The notes: generated by a model from the sequence alone, not told the origin. A stretch of 64,000 nt of DNA from Deinococcus fonticola (GCF_004634215.1 NZ_SMMH01000001.1:186001-250000), one strand, 5' to 3'; positions 1-9,859 are shown, numbered from the stretch's first letter. Numbers and translations are program-made.

Positions 1-690
1 GACCCGCTGGTGATCGTGCCGGGCCTGGGGTGCGCGTCGTGGATGTACACGCGCCTGGCGGGCCAACTGGCGCAGGAACGCACGGTCTACGTTTACGACC
101 CGCCCGGCCACGGCTGGAGTGCGGGAACGTGGGCCTACCCCACACGGATCGAGCACCTAACCGCTCACCTGGCCGCCTGGTTGCGGCAGATGGGCCTGAG
201 CGGCGCGGCGCTTTTGGGGCACTCGCTGGGAGGGGAAGTGATCCTCGACCTGGCAGTGCGTTGCCCCGGTGTGGCCGGAGCGCTGGTGGCCTGCGCCCCG
301 ACGGGCATCCCCGAGAACCCCAGCGTACCCATTCAACTGCTGCGCCTGCTGTCCGATCTGCCCCGCGAACGGCTGGAGCTGCTGCGGCTGGGATTTCATG
401 CCTACTCGGTGCCCGGGGTGCGCCGCCTTTTTCTGCTGGCCTACGATCAGCGCCGTCACCTGACCGGGCCCCTGCTGGGGAACGTCACGCTACCCACCCT
501 GCTGGTCAGTGCTGGCCGCGATCCGGTGGTTCACGCCTGGACGATTCGTGAAATTCAGCGGCACGTCCCGCAGGCCGAGGTGCAGATCATCCCTGGCGCG
601 CCGCACGCCCTCACGGATGCCTGTCCGCATGAAGTGGCCCGGGTCACACTCGACTTCCTGAAGCGTCTTGAGTCCTTACGCAATAATTGA
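1..690 (+). CDS. alpha/beta hydrolase, 5' end cut by window
   Basis: The reading frame is open to the first base of the window, with Asp-Pro-Leu before the first possible GTG at 10, so the true start lies outside. The protein shows the alpha/beta-hydrolase pattern: an early oxyanion-type turn (VPGLG), the nucleophile elbow GHSLGG, an acid in AGRDPVV and the C-terminal histidine in GAPHALT, so the Ser-Asp-His triad is complete. The visible 229 residues are close to a full single-domain hydrolase, so little is missing. The substrate cannot be told from sequence; esterases, lactonases and MhpC-like C-C hydrolases share this layout. About 110 bp separates it from the next gene, which has its own promoter. 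Confidence 0.8.
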   Translation, partial: DPLVIVPGLGCASWMYTRLAGQLAQERTVYVYDPPGHGWSAGTWAYPTRIEHLTAHLAAWLRQMGLSGAALLGHSLGGEVILDLAVRCPGVAGALVACAPTGIPENPSVPIQLLRLLSDLPRERLELLRLGFHAYSVPGVRRLFLLAYDQRRHLTGPLLGNVTLPTLLVSAGRDPVVHAWTIREIQRHVPQAEVQIIPGAPHALTDACPHEVARVTLDFLKRLESLRNN

Positions 691-760
691 TCATATTTTC
701 TGCAGATCCAGCCATATAATCTACGCCAATAACTTCTGTCTAGTCCAGAACGCAACTTAA

Positions 761-790
761 TTGCCAAAGTGTTTCCAGTGGGACTACACT
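761..790 (+). promoter_or_regulatory. sigma70-type promoter of the class V aminotransferase
   Basis: TTGCCA at 761-766 and TACACT at 785-790 are separated by 18 bp. The expected transcription start falls at or just before the ATG at 800, so the mRNA is probably leaderless. Confidence 0.65.
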
Positions 791-799
791 GTTGGAGAC

Positions 800-1963
800 A
801 TGAGTGATTTCCCGACGGAACACGTGCTGCTCACCCCTGGCCCCACGCCCATCCACCCCCGCGCCATGCAGGCCCTCACGCGCCCCATGCTGGGCCACAT
901 GGATCCCGAAGTGTTCGCCCTGAACAGCGACATTCAGGCCGACCTGCGCGTCATGTACGGCACTGAACCGGAGACCTTCACCGCCCTGCTGGCCGGTACT
1001 GGCAGCCTGGGCATGGAAGCCGGATTCGCCAACCTGGTCGAACCCGGCGACGAGGTGCTGGTGTGCGCCAACGGCAGTTTCGGACGGCGCATGGCCGAAA
1101 TGGCCGCCCGTTACGGCGCGAAAGTCCGGCTGGTGACCGCTCCCCTGGGCGAGGCCATCCGGCCCCAGGACGTGGCCGCGCAGCTCACGGACGACGTGCG
1201 GATGGTCGCCGTCGTTCATGGCGAGACGAGCACCGGCGTGCTGAACCCGGTGCCGGAAATTGCCGAGCTGGTCAGGTCAAGTGGCGCCCTTTTCACGGTG
1301 GACGCCGTGACCACGGCCGGCATGGAACCCTTTCACATGCGTGACTGGGGGGTGGATTACGCCTACACCGGCGCGCAGAAGTGCCTCTCGGCGCCTCCTG
1401 GCCTGGCGCCCATCGCCGTGAGTGAACGCGCCTTCGCCCGCTTCGGGGCCAGGCGTACCCCCACGCCGCTGTGGTACGGCGACCTGGGCGGCCTGCGCGA
1501 CTACTGGGTGGATCACACCTACCACCACACCGTCCCGGTGAATCTGCACTTTGCCTTCCAGGCTGCCCTGTGTGCCGCCTTGGAGGAGGGCCTGGAACAC
1601 CGCCAGCGCCGCGTGCGCCAGATGGGCCGCGTGATCACCCGCACCCTCGAGCCCCTGGGTTTTAGCCCCTATGTCCGCCGACCCGAGGAGCGGCTGCCCA
1701 CCGTGCTGGCCCTGCGCCTCCCCGAAGGCTTTGACGACGCGGCAATCCGCGGGCAACTGCGGCAACGGGACATCAGCGTCACCGGCGGCCTGGGGCCAAC
1801 TGCCGGCGTGATATGGCGCCTGGGCCTGATGGGCGAAAGCGCCCGCCCGGAGCCCTACCGCAGGCTGATGACGGCGCTGGGAGACCTGCTGGGCGACCGC
1901 GACCTCGCAGACCGCTACGAGCACCATCTGCAAGAGGAGACACGCGAACTCGTCAGCGTATAA
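800..1963 (+). CDS. class V aminotransferase (alanine-glyoxylate / serine-pyruvate type)
   Basis: This is a PLP-dependent aminotransferase of about 387 residues, the family length. It opens with LLTPGPTP, the signature of the alanine-glyoxylate/serine-pyruvate subgroup and of some soluble hydrogenase-annotated relatives. The glycine-rich cofactor region ([12 protein letters not shown]), the Asp of FTVDAVTT and the Schiff-base lysine in [14 protein letters not shown] are all present. The likely reaction is transfer of an amino group to glyoxylate or pyruvate in the cytoplasm. I start at the ATG at 800, because the in-frame TTG at 761 is the -35 box of the promoter and the protein homology begins only after 800. 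The exact substrate pair is not decided by sequence. Confidence 0.85.
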   Translation: MSDFPTEHVLLTPGPTPIHPRAMQALTRPMLGHMDPEVFALNSDIQADLRVMYGTEPETFTALLAGTGSLGMEAGFANLVEPGDEVLVCANGSFGRRMAEMAARYGAKVRLVTAPLGEAIRPQDVAAQLTDDVRMVAVVHGETSTGVLNPVPEIAELVRSSGALFTVDAVTTAGMEPFHMRDWGVDYAYTGAQKCLSAPPGLAPIAVSERAFARFGARRTPTPLWYGDLGGLRDYWVDHTYHHTVPVNLHFAFQAALCAALEEGLEHRQRRVRQMGRVITRTLEPLGFSPYVRRPEERLPTVLALRLPEGFDDAAIRGQLRQRDISVTGGLGPTAGVIWRLGLMGESARPEPYRRLMTALGDLLGDRDLADRYEHHLQEETRELVSV

Positions 1964-1984
1964 ACCGCCGCATGACCCGGGCGC

Positions 1985-2701
1985 TCAGCTCATGCGCCCG
2001 GTACGGATCACGTCCGCGATCACGGCGGGCAGGTTCCAGGCCATGATGTCGAAGGCGCTGGAGGAGTAGTCGTAAGGCACCTTGTGCAGCATCACCTTCG
2101 GCTTGCGGCCGATGCAATCGATAATCGCCACGTCCGCGCCCGGCTCGTGGTTCAGACTGAGGCCCACGCTGCCCGGATCGACGAATGTCGTGTCCCCGAT
2201 CATCCGCATGAACGGCACGTGCGACCCGGCCACCACGATCACCCGCGCCGACAGTTGCTCGGCCAGGTCTTCCAGTTCACGTTCGCTGGCCATCAGGTCG
2301 AGGCGCTGCTCGGGGTCGTGCGGACTGCCGTGAAAGTACCGCACCTTGCCGACCGGCGTCATCAGCCGGCCGCCCGGGGGCAGGCGGCGCAGGTACTCCA
2401 ACTGCTCGGGGGCCAGGGTCTTTTTCGTCCACTGCAACACCTGATCGGCAATGCCCTTGCGGCTCTCGCGCTCGCCGAACTCCATCGCCACGCGCAGGTC
2501 ACTGCTGCCCAGCCCCACCGGCCAGCCCTCACGCCGCACGAAATCGATCACCGGGCCGGGACTCGCGCCGTAGCCCACCAGATCGCCCACCACGATGACC
2601 TGATTCACGATGTTCTCGGACAGGAAGCGCTTCACTGCCGTCAGGGCGTGAATGTTTCCGTGAAGGTCACTGATGAAAGCCACTCTCAAAGTGCTGCCCA
2701 T
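1985..2701 (-). CDS. calcineurin-like metallophosphoesterase
   Basis: This 238-residue protein starts at [16 protein letters not shown]. Metal-binding motifs appear in the normal order: D-x-H (SDLHGN), GDxxGYG ([12 protein letters not shown]), a degenerate central motif (SSDLRVA where GNHD-type motifs have Asn-His), GSPH, and GSHVPF with VDPGSVG near the end. It belongs to the YfcE/DR1281-like group of small cytoplasmic phosphodiesterases. The replacement of the usual GN(H/D) in the central motif is worth noting. It lies tail to tail with the aminotransferase and is divergent from lnt. The long reading frame upstream of this start (to 3505) is only the antisense of lnt. Confidence 0.82.
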   Translation of the reverse strand: MGSTLRVAFISDLHGNIHALTAVKRFLSENIVNQVIVVGDLVGYGASPGPVIDFVRREGWPVGLGSSDLRVAMEFGERESRKGIADQVLQWTKKTLAPEQLEYLRRLPPGGRLMTPVGKVRYFHGSPHDPEQRLDLMASERELEDLAEQLSARVIVVAGSHVPFMRMIGDTTFVDPGSVGLSLNHEPGADVAIIDCIGRKPKVMLHKVPYDYSSSAFDIMAWNLPAVIADVIRTGRMS

Positions 2702-2748
2702 GCTAAACGAAAACCCCCCGCCGCGCACCCCCTCCCCCCACGCCTGCG

Positions 2749-2754
2749 TATCAT
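2749..2754 (+). promoter_or_regulatory. -10 box of lnt (leaderless)
   Basis: TATCAT sits 7 nt before the ATG at 2762 with no Shine-Dalgarno sequence between, so it decides the start in favour of 2762 over the ATG at 2753. Confidence 0.55.
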
Positions 2755-2761
2755 GCGGGGC

Positions 2762-4204
2762 ATGCCGCCGCGAACCGCCCGCCTTCCCGACGCCCTGACC
2801 TGCCTGGTGCTGGGGGCCGCGCTGGCCCTGACTCTGCCGCCCCTCCAGACCGGGGCACTCAGTGCCGTGGCCCTCGCGGCGCTGCTGTGGCACGTCGCAC
2901 ACGGGCGGGACACGCGGCAGGTCGCCGGGCGCATGTTCTGGGCCGCCAGCGGCCTGTGCGCCGTGCACCTGTGGTGGCTCAGCGCCTTCCTGGGCACCCT
3001 TTTCCAGACGCCGGTGCTGGGCCTGCTGGCGCTGGCGCTGTTCGCACTGGAAGGCAGTTTCTATGCCCTGATGGCCCTTGTCGCGGCCCGCCTGGCCGGT
3101 TCCAGCGTGCTGGCCCGCGTGTGGTTGCTGGCGGGCGGCTGGGTACTGCTCGAAGCCCTGCGGTTTCTGGGGCCGTTCGCCTTTCCGTGGCCCACGCTGG
3201 GCTACTCGTTGCTGCCTACCCCCATGATCCAGATCGCCGACCTGGGCGGCGTTCTGCTCGCCAGCGCCCTGGTCACGGCGACGGCGGCGGCCCTCGTCAC
3301 CTTCTGGCGCCACCGCGCCGCGCCGCTGTGGGTCATGGCTGTTCTGTGGGTCGCGGCCCTCGCCTACGGCGTCACGCGCACGGCCGGAGAAGGCCCCACC
3401 CGACAGGCCATCGTGGAGCGCAGCACCGTGGACGTGTTCTCCAAGGCCGCTGAGAATAGGAGCGCCCAGGATTTTTTCGATGTCTACCTGCGTCCACTGA
3501 AACAAGTTCCTCTTCCCGAAGGTGTTCCCGTCTTTCTGCCCGAAACCGCCGTGCTGGACGAGAGTTTATTGCCCCAGGTGCCTGGCCCTGGGATTTACGG
3601 CCTTTACACTCCGCTCCCCAAAGGCAACAAGGCCGTGGCCTGGGATGGGCAGCAGATCACCGCCCAGAGCGACAAGGCCCGCCCTGTGCCCTTCGGGGAA
3701 TTCTTTCCTCTGCATAGCACCCTGCGCCCCGTCTGGCGCCTGATCGAGAACGCCGTGGGCTTTTCTCTCGATAGCCTGTCCCCCGCACAGACCCTGAACA
3801 TCCTGCCGCTCAGCGGCGTCAACTACGGGGCTTATATCTGCTACGACAGCGTGTTTCCGTGGGTGGCCCGGCAACTGACCAACAAGGGCGCGAACGTCCT
3901 GGTGAACATCAGCAACGACGGCTGGTACGCCGGGTGGGGCGTGCAGCAGCACTTCATGATGGGCCGCGTCCGCGCCATTGAAAACCGCCGCTGGGTGCTG
4001 CGCAGCGTCAACCAGGGCATCGCCGCCAGCATTGACGACCTGGGCCGCCCACGCCGCACGCTCGGCAGGGGAGAGGGCGCCATGCAGGTCAGCTTCAGGG
4101 AACTCCGTGGCGCGACCATTTATAACCGCGTGGGCGACTTCCCGGCGCTGCTGGCCGCCGGGCTCATGCTGCTGCTCGGTTTCATGTACCGCCGCACAGC
4201 TTAG
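2762..4204 (+). CDS. lnt: apolipoprotein N-acyltransferase
   Basis: Lnt adds the third acyl chain to the N-terminal cysteine of lipoproteins at the outer face of the inner membrane. The 480-residue protein has several hydrophobic segments in the first 220 residues, a periplasmic nitrilase-fold domain and a C-terminal membrane anchor followed by RRTA. The nitrilase triad is visible: Glu in FLPETAV, Lys in the [11 protein letters not shown] segment, and Cys in AYICYDSVF, followed by the family motif [11 protein letters not shown]. The stop codon TAG lies inside the end of an inverted-repeat element (4199-4333). Lipoprotein substrates are present in the window, for example the genes at 6815 and 32292. 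Confidence 0.93.
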   Translation: MPPRTARLPDALTCLVLGAALALTLPPLQTGALSAVALAALLWHVAHGRDTRQVAGRMFWAASGLCAVHLWWLSAFLGTLFQTPVLGLLALALFALEGSFYALMALVAARLAGSSVLARVWLLAGGWVLLEALRFLGPFAFPWPTLGYSLLPTPMIQIADLGGVLLASALVTATAAALVTFWRHRAAPLWVMAVLWVAALAYGVTRTAGEGPTRQAIVERSTVDVFSKAAENRSAQDFFDVYLRPLKQVPLPEGVPVFLPETAVLDESLLPQVPGPGIYGLYTPLPKGNKAVAWDGQQITAQSDKARPVPFGEFFPLHSTLRPVWRLIENAVGFSLDSLSPAQTLNILPLSGVNYGAYICYDSVFPWVARQLTNKGANVLVNISNDGWYAGWGVQQHFMMGRVRAIENRRWVLRSVNQGIAASIDDLGRPRRTLGRGEGAMQVSFRELRGATIYNRVGDFPALLAAGLMLLLGFMYRRTA

Positions 4205-4333
4205 AGCAGTTCTCCGAATTCCGTCAGGCGGGGCAGGGCACCCCGCCTAACTCCATTCTTCGTCCTGCTCGTCTCCATTCACTCGCGCCGCTCGGACAAA
4301 AAGCACTCTGTTCTTTTGGCAAATGCTCTAAGC
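4199..4333. repeat. MITE-like repeat with terminal inverted repeats, copy A
   Basis: The element begins GCTTAGAGCAGTT and ends with the inverted counterpart AAATGCTCTAAGC, giving 13-bp termini with one mismatch. Inside are a GGCGGGG/CCCCGCC hairpin (4227-4247) and a T/A-rich hairpin near 4295-4320. A diverged copy in the same orientation lies at 48618-48746. The TAG stop codons of both lnt (+) and the integrase gene (-) are the TTAG of the two terminal repeats. It may act as a bidirectional terminator. It encodes no protein. Confidence 0.75.
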
Positions 4334-5368
4334 GTCGTCTCGCAATCTCTCCATCGCCTCGACCGCCTCACGCCGCACCTCGCTGTCCATCTTCGCGTAG
4401 ATGGCCGAGGTCGTTACCGACGAGTGCCCCAGCAAGTCCGCCACCACGTGCAAGTCCCGTGTGGCGCGGTACAGGTGCGTGCCTGCCGTGCGCCGCAAGG
4501 TATGAAGGCCCCACATCTCCGGCGGCAGGCCCAGCGCCTGGTAATACGTGCTGGCGATATCCCGCCCGCCCTTCGTGGTGAGTCGCCCACCGTAATTTCG
4601 GTGGGTCAGCGATACCAGCAGCGCCTCCGAACGAAGGATACCCTCGGCAGAAACGGCCTGTCTGGACGTTATCCAGGCGCGGACGAGCTTCAGGACACTG
4701 CCACTCAGTGGCACCAGACGCTGTTTGCCACCCTTGCCCCGAACGGTCAACTGCTCCAGGCTGAAATCCACGTCCTGAACATTCAGGCCGACAATTTCCG
4801 CCGCGCGCAGGCCGGCTGTGCCGCCCAGCGCCAGCAGCAGCGCGTCCCGGTTTGCGCGGATGGAGTTCTCAGCGTGGAGGCTGGTGGGCAGGGCGAGCAA
4901 TTCGGCATACTTCGCCACAGGAATGGCTTTTTTCTTGGCGTGTGCCGGCGTCGCCTCGGAAGGTGGGCGAATGCCGGCGGACGGGTCGGCGTCCAGCACA
5001 TTTGCCCACACCAGCGCCTTCATTAAGTTGCGCACGCCGTACAGGTGGCGCTTGATGCTGGACGCCGACAGATCCTCGGACTGCATCTGCAGCAGCCACA
5101 TCTCGAAGTCCTCGGCAGACAGTTGATTCAAGGCACGGGTGGGTGACTCGGGCGGGCCGGTGAAGGTCAGGAACCGCCGAACCGATTCTGCGTAGTGCTC
5201 CAGCGTCAGCGGGCTGACCCGAGCACCCCGGCTGGACTTCAGGCGCATGAATGTGTGGAGCAGGTCAATCAGCGTGGCGGCATCCTGCACATGGGCGGCG
5301 CGCAGGCCCTCGCGCCTGCGGTTTGCGGCATTCGACCACTTGGAGGCCAGCACCATCGCCCCGGTCAC
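4328..5368 (-). CDS. tyrosine recombinase / phage-type integrase
   Basis: The protein is about 346 residues. It has an N-terminal SAM-like core-binding domain (around residues 30-150) and a C-terminal catalytic domain. Catalytic residues are all present: Arg in [13 protein letters not shown], Lys in VRGKGGKQR, His-x-x-Arg in [13 protein letters not shown], His in LLGHSSVTT and the nucleophilic Tyr in AIYAKM, so it looks enzymatically intact. I prefer the GTG at 5368, which has AGGAG 7 nt upstream and a TATAAT box further up. An in-frame ATG at 5410 would place the N-terminus inside the palindromic promoter. Its neighbour is a broken HNH gene, so this is a remnant of an integrative element. 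No attachment repeats were recognised. Xer-like cellular recombinases are the alternative. Confidence 0.85.
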   Translation of the reverse strand: MTGAMVLASKWSNAANRRREGLRAAHVQDAATLIDLLHTFMRLKSSRGARVSPLTLEHYAESVRRFLTFTGPPESPTRALNQLSAEDFEMWLLQMQSEDLSASSIKRHLYGVRNLMKALVWANVLDADPSAGIRPPSEATPAHAKKKAIPVAKYAELLALPTSLHAENSIRANRDALLLALGGTAGLRAAEIVGLNVQDVDFSLEQLTVRGKGGKQRLVPLSGSVLKLVRAWITSRQAVSAEGILRSEALLVSLTHRNYGGRLTTKGGRDIASTYYQALGLPPEMWGLHTLRRTAGTHLYRATRDLHVVADLLGHSSVTTSAIYAKMDSEVRREAVEAMERLRDDA

Positions 5369-5388
5369 TTCAGCGCTCCTGTATGTTC

Positions 5389-5423
5389 CATAAGTGAAAT
5401 TATAGAACATATAATCACTTATG
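5389..5423. promoter_or_regulatory. palindromic divergent promoter/operator
   Basis: Perfect 9-bp arms CATAAGTGA (5389-5397) and TCACTTATG (5415-5423) enclose a TATAAT box for each strand: 5410-5415 on plus and 5399-5404 on minus. The plus box is 5 nt before the ATG of the HNH remnant. The minus box precedes an AGGAG site and the GTG start of the integrase. The symmetry suggests a dimeric repressor site that would silence both genes together. No candidate repressor is encoded next to it. Confidence 0.6.
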
Positions 5424-5761
5424 CTTGACTCTGAATTACGTTGCTGTAAGAAGTGCGGTCAAGAGCAACCGCTGTCTAGGTTTCCCAGGGCCAAAGACTG
5501 CTACGCCAGGCAAGCAAAGAAAAAGTATCAAGCCGATCCAAAGGCTCGTGCTGCTCAGGCTGCACGTTCCATAAACCTGAGCATTGAGCGGCGCTCACGT
5601 GGTCAGGCCAAAGTGGATATTACGGTTGATGAACTGACAGCGTTGATTTTGTCTGCATCAGCCGAGAATCTCGTTATGGCGTGTCAGTTGTGCAACCGCG
5701 CCAAGGGGGCTTGAGTGAATCTGAGTTCCGGGATTGGTTGGATTTCGTTCGGCAGGTATAA
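5421..5761 (+). pseudogene. degraded HNH endonuclease gene (internal deletion plus frameshift)
   Basis: The first frame encodes 97 residues to a TGA at 5712-5714. It starts with a Cys-x-x-Cys knuckle ([15 protein letters not shown]), continues through a basic helix, and ends with the C-terminal HNH signature ENLVMACQLCNRAKG. The middle of a normal HNH domain, with the second cysteine pair and the Asp-His catalytic segment, is missing between DELTALILSAS and AENLV. At the G-run 5705-5709 one base less than needed shifts the frame; in the next frame the sequence continues as GLSESEFRDWLDFVRQV to a TAA at 5759, which reads like the missing C-terminus of this family. Two independent lesions point to a pseudogene. 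A TATAAT box 5 nt before the ATG remains intact. Confidence 0.7.
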
Positions 5762-5765
5762 AACC

Positions 5766-5786
5766 CCTCGAAATGATTTCGAGAGG
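5766..5786. terminator. terminator-like hairpin after the HNH remnant
   Basis: CTCGAAA and TTTCGAG form a 7-bp stem with a 3-nt loop, flanked by CC/GG and followed by CCTTGTT. It separates the HNH remnant from the convergent lipid kinase gene. Confidence 0.45.
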
Positions 5787-5823
5787 CCTTGTTGACCTTT
5801 CTATAAGCCTGTTGCCGATTGGG

Positions 5824-6780
5824 TCAGGTTTCCAGATCGGGCTTCTGGGCCAGCGTCAGGAAACGAATGGCACCGGGCAGGATGCGGGCGCTGAAGGGCG
5901 TGGTCTCGACGTGCAGTTCTCCGTCGTACTGAAGCGGGAAAGGTTCCACGGCGTCGACCTCGATGGTGCGGGCCTGCAGGGTGTCGAGGTTGCTGCTGAA
6001 CAGCGGGTCGCCCAGGTTCAGTTTGGCGCGCACGGAGTCGATCAGGTTCGGAACGAGGCGCAGGATGTTGCCGGCTTTCAGGAGAATCACCGTGAACTGG
6101 CCGTCGCTGGGGTTGATGTCGCTGGTGATAGGCAGGCGGTAGTTGGCCATACCGAAGTTGGCGACCATCACGCCGATGCCCTCGAATTCGCGCTTTTCAC
6201 CGTCGATGACGAGGTGAAAGGTGGTTTTCTTGGGATTGAGCTGTTTCATGGCGCTCATGACGTAAGCCAGAGCCCCGAATTTTTCCTTCAGCTCTTCGCT
6301 GTCACGGATCATGGTGGCGTCTGCGCCAGCTCCGGCCAGCATGCAGAAGCCGCTTTTTTCACCTTTGACCTCCACTTCACCCATATCGACGCGCAGGGCG
6401 TGGCCTTCCTGCAGGATGCGGGCGAGTTCGGCGGGGTCTCTGGGCAGATCGAGGTTCTGCGCGATGAGGTTGGCAGTGCCGGCCGGGTACGCCAGCAGCG
6501 GGACATTCTTGTAGCGGGTCGCGTAGGCGACACTGCTGACGGTGCCGTCCCCCCCCGCCGCCACCACCGCCTGAAAGGAGGTGACATCCTTGACATACTC
6601 CCCCATAGGGGTGTCGGAACCCAGCTCCCGCTCGGTGATGTCCACCCCCGCCTGGCGCAGCAATGCCTTGAATTCCGGCAACCCACTGTCGCCGTTACCA
6701 CTTTTGGGGTTGATAATCAGTAAGATTCGTGTTGTTTGGCGTGCGTCAAGATGGCCGGGGGGAGTTTGACCCTGTGTCAT
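5824..6780 (-). CDS. diacylglycerol/sphingosine kinase-like lipid kinase (DagK/YegS family)
   Basis: The roughly 318-residue protein carries the hallmarks of the DAGK catalytic family: the N-terminal NPKSGNG nucleotide-binding turn, the invariant AAGGDGTV loop, [12 protein letters not shown], and the C-terminal DGE (YDGELHV) element. It should phosphorylate a lipid such as diacylglycerol at the membrane surface. I choose the ATG at 6780 because TGTAAT (6793-6788) lies 7 nt upstream on the minus strand; an ATG at 6789 is the alternative. Its -10 region overlaps that of the divergent lipoprotein gene at 6815, so the two promoters may compete. Confidence 0.85.
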   Translation of the reverse strand: MTQGQTPPGHLDARQTTRILLIINPKSGNGDSGLPEFKALLRQAGVDITERELGSDTPMGEYVKDVTSFQAVVAAGGDGTVSSVAYATRYKNVPLLAYPAGTANLIAQNLDLPRDPAELARILQEGHALRVDMGEVEVKGEKSGFCMLAGAGADATMIRDSEELKEKFGALAYVMSAMKQLNPKKTTFHLVIDGEKREFEGIGVMVANFGMANYRLPITSDINPSDGQFTVILLKAGNILRLVPNLIDSVRAKLNLGDPLFSSNLDTLQARTIEVDAVEPFPLQYDGELHVETTPFSARILPGAIRFLTLAQKPDLET

Positions 6781-6795
6781 TGCACTCATTACACT
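6766..6795 (+). promoter_or_regulatory. promoter of the IPT/TIG lipoprotein
   Basis: TTGACC (6766-6771) and TACACT (6790-6795) are 18 bp apart. Transcription would start near 6802, giving a short leader containing GGAGG (6804-6808). Confidence 0.7.
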
Positions 6796-6814
6796 GCTTT
6801 ACCGGAGGCTTCTT

Positions 6815-7198
6815 ATGCAGCGTTTCTTCTTTGCTTCTTTACTTTTGATCGGTGGCCTGGCGTCGTGCGCTCCTCGGAATCAGGCGGCGGTGGCGGGCGT
6901 CACGCAGCCGCCCACCCTGGTGAAGGTCTCTCAGGCCGCCGCGATCGGCGAGACGGTCACGGTGCAGGGCCGTTACCTGGGCGGCATGAACACCGCCTAC
7001 GTCCTGCTGGGGGCCACCCCGGAAGGCACCGGCGGGTACAAGGTACCGAACACCGCCATCAAGTCCTGGACGGACAGTGAGATCAACTTCGTGGTGCCGG
7101 TCGACGCCCCGGTGGGCGGCTCGTGGCTGTACGTGGTGGTAGGCGGCATGCAGTCCGCCAACGGTCTGCCGTTCAGCATCAAGCAGGCGCAGAAATAA
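6815..7198 (+). CDS. IPT/TIG-domain lipoprotein
   Basis: The 127-residue precursor has a short basic N-terminus, a hydrophobic stretch and a lipobox ending LASC, so it should be lipidated on Cys18 and anchored in the envelope. The rest is one beta-sandwich unit of the IPT/TIG type: PTLVKVSQAAAIGETVTVQGRYLGG, then a strand with INFVVPVDAPVGGSWLYVVVGG. The start has GGAGG 6 nt upstream. It is followed by a strong terminator. Function is unknown; such domains mediate protein or carbohydrate contact in surface proteins. Confidence 0.8.
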   Translation: MQRFFFASLLLIGGLASCAPRNQAAVAGVTQPPTLVKVSQAAAIGETVTVQGRYLGGMNTAYVLLGATPEGTGGYKVPNTAIKSWTDSEINFVVPVDAPVGGSWLYVVVGGMQSANGLPFSIKQAQK

Positions 7199-7208
7199 TA
7201 CGGCTCTG

Positions 7209-7243
7209 AAGAAGAGAATGGTTAGCCGTTCTCTTCTTTCGGG
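7209..7243 (+). terminator. intrinsic terminator of the lipoprotein gene
   Basis: A 13-bp stem (7209-7221 with 7226-7238, one G-T pair) closes a TTAG loop and runs into TTTC. Confidence 0.75.
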
Positions 7244-7261
7244 CTAGAGGTGAGTAAGAGA

Positions 7262-7402
7262 AAATACGGTGCTGGACAATGCGCAGCAAATTCGGGTGTC
7301 GTCTTCGGATTTGTGGAGTAAAGGGCAGCACCGTATAAGTCGTTTCAGATTGCATCAGATGAAGAGGTGGCCTGTAAACCAGGTCGCCTCTTCCCTTTTT
7401 TT
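7262..7402 (+). ncRNA. candidate structured small RNA with its own terminator
   Basis: Between the lipoprotein terminator and the hisS promoter lies a stretch with strong secondary structure and no reading frame. An 11-bp perfect stem (ATACGGTGCTG 7264-7274 with CAGCACCGTAT 7326-7336) encloses an internal loop and an 8-bp stem (7287-7294 with 7306-7313). A 14-bp G/C-rich terminator stem (7361-7394) with seven T residues follows. HisS has its own promoter downstream, so this terminator does not attenuate hisS from that promoter. I do not recognise an Rfam family: no T-box, SRP or RNase P core sequence is seen. The promoter is uncertain. Confidence 0.5.
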
Positions 7403-7447
7403 GGCGACTTTTGCAACGGTTCAGGACGGCTGACTGGCTTAAGCCTT

Positions 7448-7477
7448 TTGACCCTTTACCCTGCTGGCGCTTAGACT
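7448..7477 (+). promoter_or_regulatory. hisS promoter
   Basis: TTGACC (7448-7453) and TAGACT (7472-7477) with an 18-bp spacer place the transcription start at or near the ATG at 7487. There is no Shine-Dalgarno sequence. Confidence 0.65.
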
Positions 7478-7486
7478 TCCTGGGTT

Positions 7487-8785
<1,299 letters not shown>

Positions 8786-8807
8786 AAGAGGCCCTGTACC
8801 CAACCTG

Positions 8808-8853
8808 CCCGTCCCCTGAAACGCATCGGCGACTCAGCGCTTCAGGGGACGGG
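8808..8853. terminator. 13-bp inverted repeat between convergent genes
   Basis: CCCGTCCCCTGAA (8808-8820) is repeated inverted at 8841-8853. The right arm lies inside the 3' end of the minus-strand gene. No T-run follows on either strand, so it may be a processing or termination structure rather than a canonical intrinsic terminator. Confidence 0.45.
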
Positions 8854-9859
8854 TGGCGACCTGGGACATCTCACTGCGGTCACTGGGGTAGAGCCGGGCG
8901 CTTTCCAGCTTGCGGATGCGCTCGGTGGTCTCGTTCGTCTCATTGCGGAGCGTCCAGGTGCGGCCTTTGGAGTCCTTGACGACGATGCCAGGGCCGTCCG
9001 GGGCGGGCGTCCAGCGGCCTTTCACGGTGGCCGCGAAGGAACTTCTCCACTCGTAAGTGCCGTCGGCATTCACACGAAGCGCGTCGCTGGCCGTCATGTA
9101 GGAGAAGGTGGTGGTTTCGGTGCTGCCGCTCACGCTGGTGTTGACGGCCATCATCTCCCCCAGTTTCCAGTCGCCGACAAAAAATCCAGTCCAGTAGGGA
9201 GCACTCTTCAGGTGGGCCACGCTGCCCCATTCCTCCCAGCCGTCACTGTTGATATCCGTGCGTGTGATCAGGTACTTCTTCACCGCGTGCCAGCGGTCGC
9301 CGGCGGGCTGCCCTGGCCCCGGCCCGACCTCCTTGATGATCCCCTGCTTCCAGCCGATGGAGGTGTAGAACTGCACAGTGTCTCCCACCTGAAAAGTGCC
9401 GAAAGCCGGCCAGGTCGCCGGAGTTGTGGAGGGGGCCCCGGTGTTGGCTGCCAGGGCAGCGAGACTGCACCAGCCCAGAACTGTGGTGCCGTCCACATCC
9501 ACCCACAGACCGACAAGAGTCGTCTGGGCACCCTTTGCCTGGAAAGCCATGACATAACCGTTCTCGTTATCGGTCGTGAGTACCCCGAAACGGTAGTTCA
9601 GACTCTCCAGGCCCTGGCGAAACTGTGTTTCCAGGCCGTCCCGGCTGGGCCAGACGACATACTCACTCTGCTTGCACTGTCCGTTGACGTTGGCCGCGAC
9701 CTGACGCAACGAGGCCGCGAACTGCGCGAGCGCCGGGGTGTTGGTCACGATCTCGGCTCCGTCGATGAAACTGGCGTTGACCAGCGAGGATGGCGGGCCG
9801 GCCAGCGCGGGGCCGCTCAGGGCACTGAGGACGAGCGTCAGGAGCAGGGGACGGAACAT
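8834..9859 (-). CDS. secreted hypothetical protein with small beta-barrel-like segment
   Basis: The 341-residue product begins MFRPLLLTLVLSALSGPALA, a clear signal peptide with an AlaxAla cleavage site near residue 20. A GGAGG sits 4 nt before this ATG, so the longer upstream frame is not used. The middle contains a VGDTVQFYTSIGWKQGIIKEVG segment that looks like an SH3/Tudor-type strand set, then a Trp-rich part (GWEEWGSV, APYWTGFFVGDWKLGE), ending in repeated polar strands. Two cysteines in the mature part could pair. I do not recognise the family. Export to the periplasm or surface is the only supported inference. Confidence 0.7.
   Translation of the reverse strand: MFRPLLLTLVLSALSGPALAGPPSSLVNASFIDGAEIVTNTPALAQFAASLRQVAANVNGQCKQSEYVVWPSRDGLETQFRQGLESLNYRFGVLTTDNENGYVMAFQAKGAQTTLVGLWVDVDGTTVLGWCSLAALAANTGAPSTTPATWPAFGTFQVGDTVQFYTSIGWKQGIIKEVGPGPGQPAGDRWHAVKKYLITRTDINSDGWEEWGSVAHLKSAPYWTGFFVGDWKLGEMMAVNTSVSGSTETTTFSYMTASDALRVNADGTYEWRSSFAATVKGRWTPAPDGPGIVVKDSKGRTWTLRNETNETTERIRKLESARLYPSDRSEMSQVATRPLKR

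Noticed and set aside
4328..5761. A prophage or active integrative element
   Set aside because: Only an integrase and a broken HNH gene are present; there are no structural, replication or lysis genes and no attachment repeats that I could recognise.
5734..6723. Plus-strand frame of 329 codons opposite the lipid kinase
   Set aside because: It is antisense to a gene with intact catalytic motifs and has no ribosome site, promoter or recognisable domain.
7262..7402. 6S, SRP or RNase P RNA
   Set aside because: The stem-loop unit is too short for 6S or RNase P and the conserved SRP apical sequence is missing.
7262..7486. T-box or histidine attenuator for hisS
   Set aside because: No T-box core (TGGNACCGCG-like) or run of His codons is present, and hisS has its own promoter downstream of the terminator.
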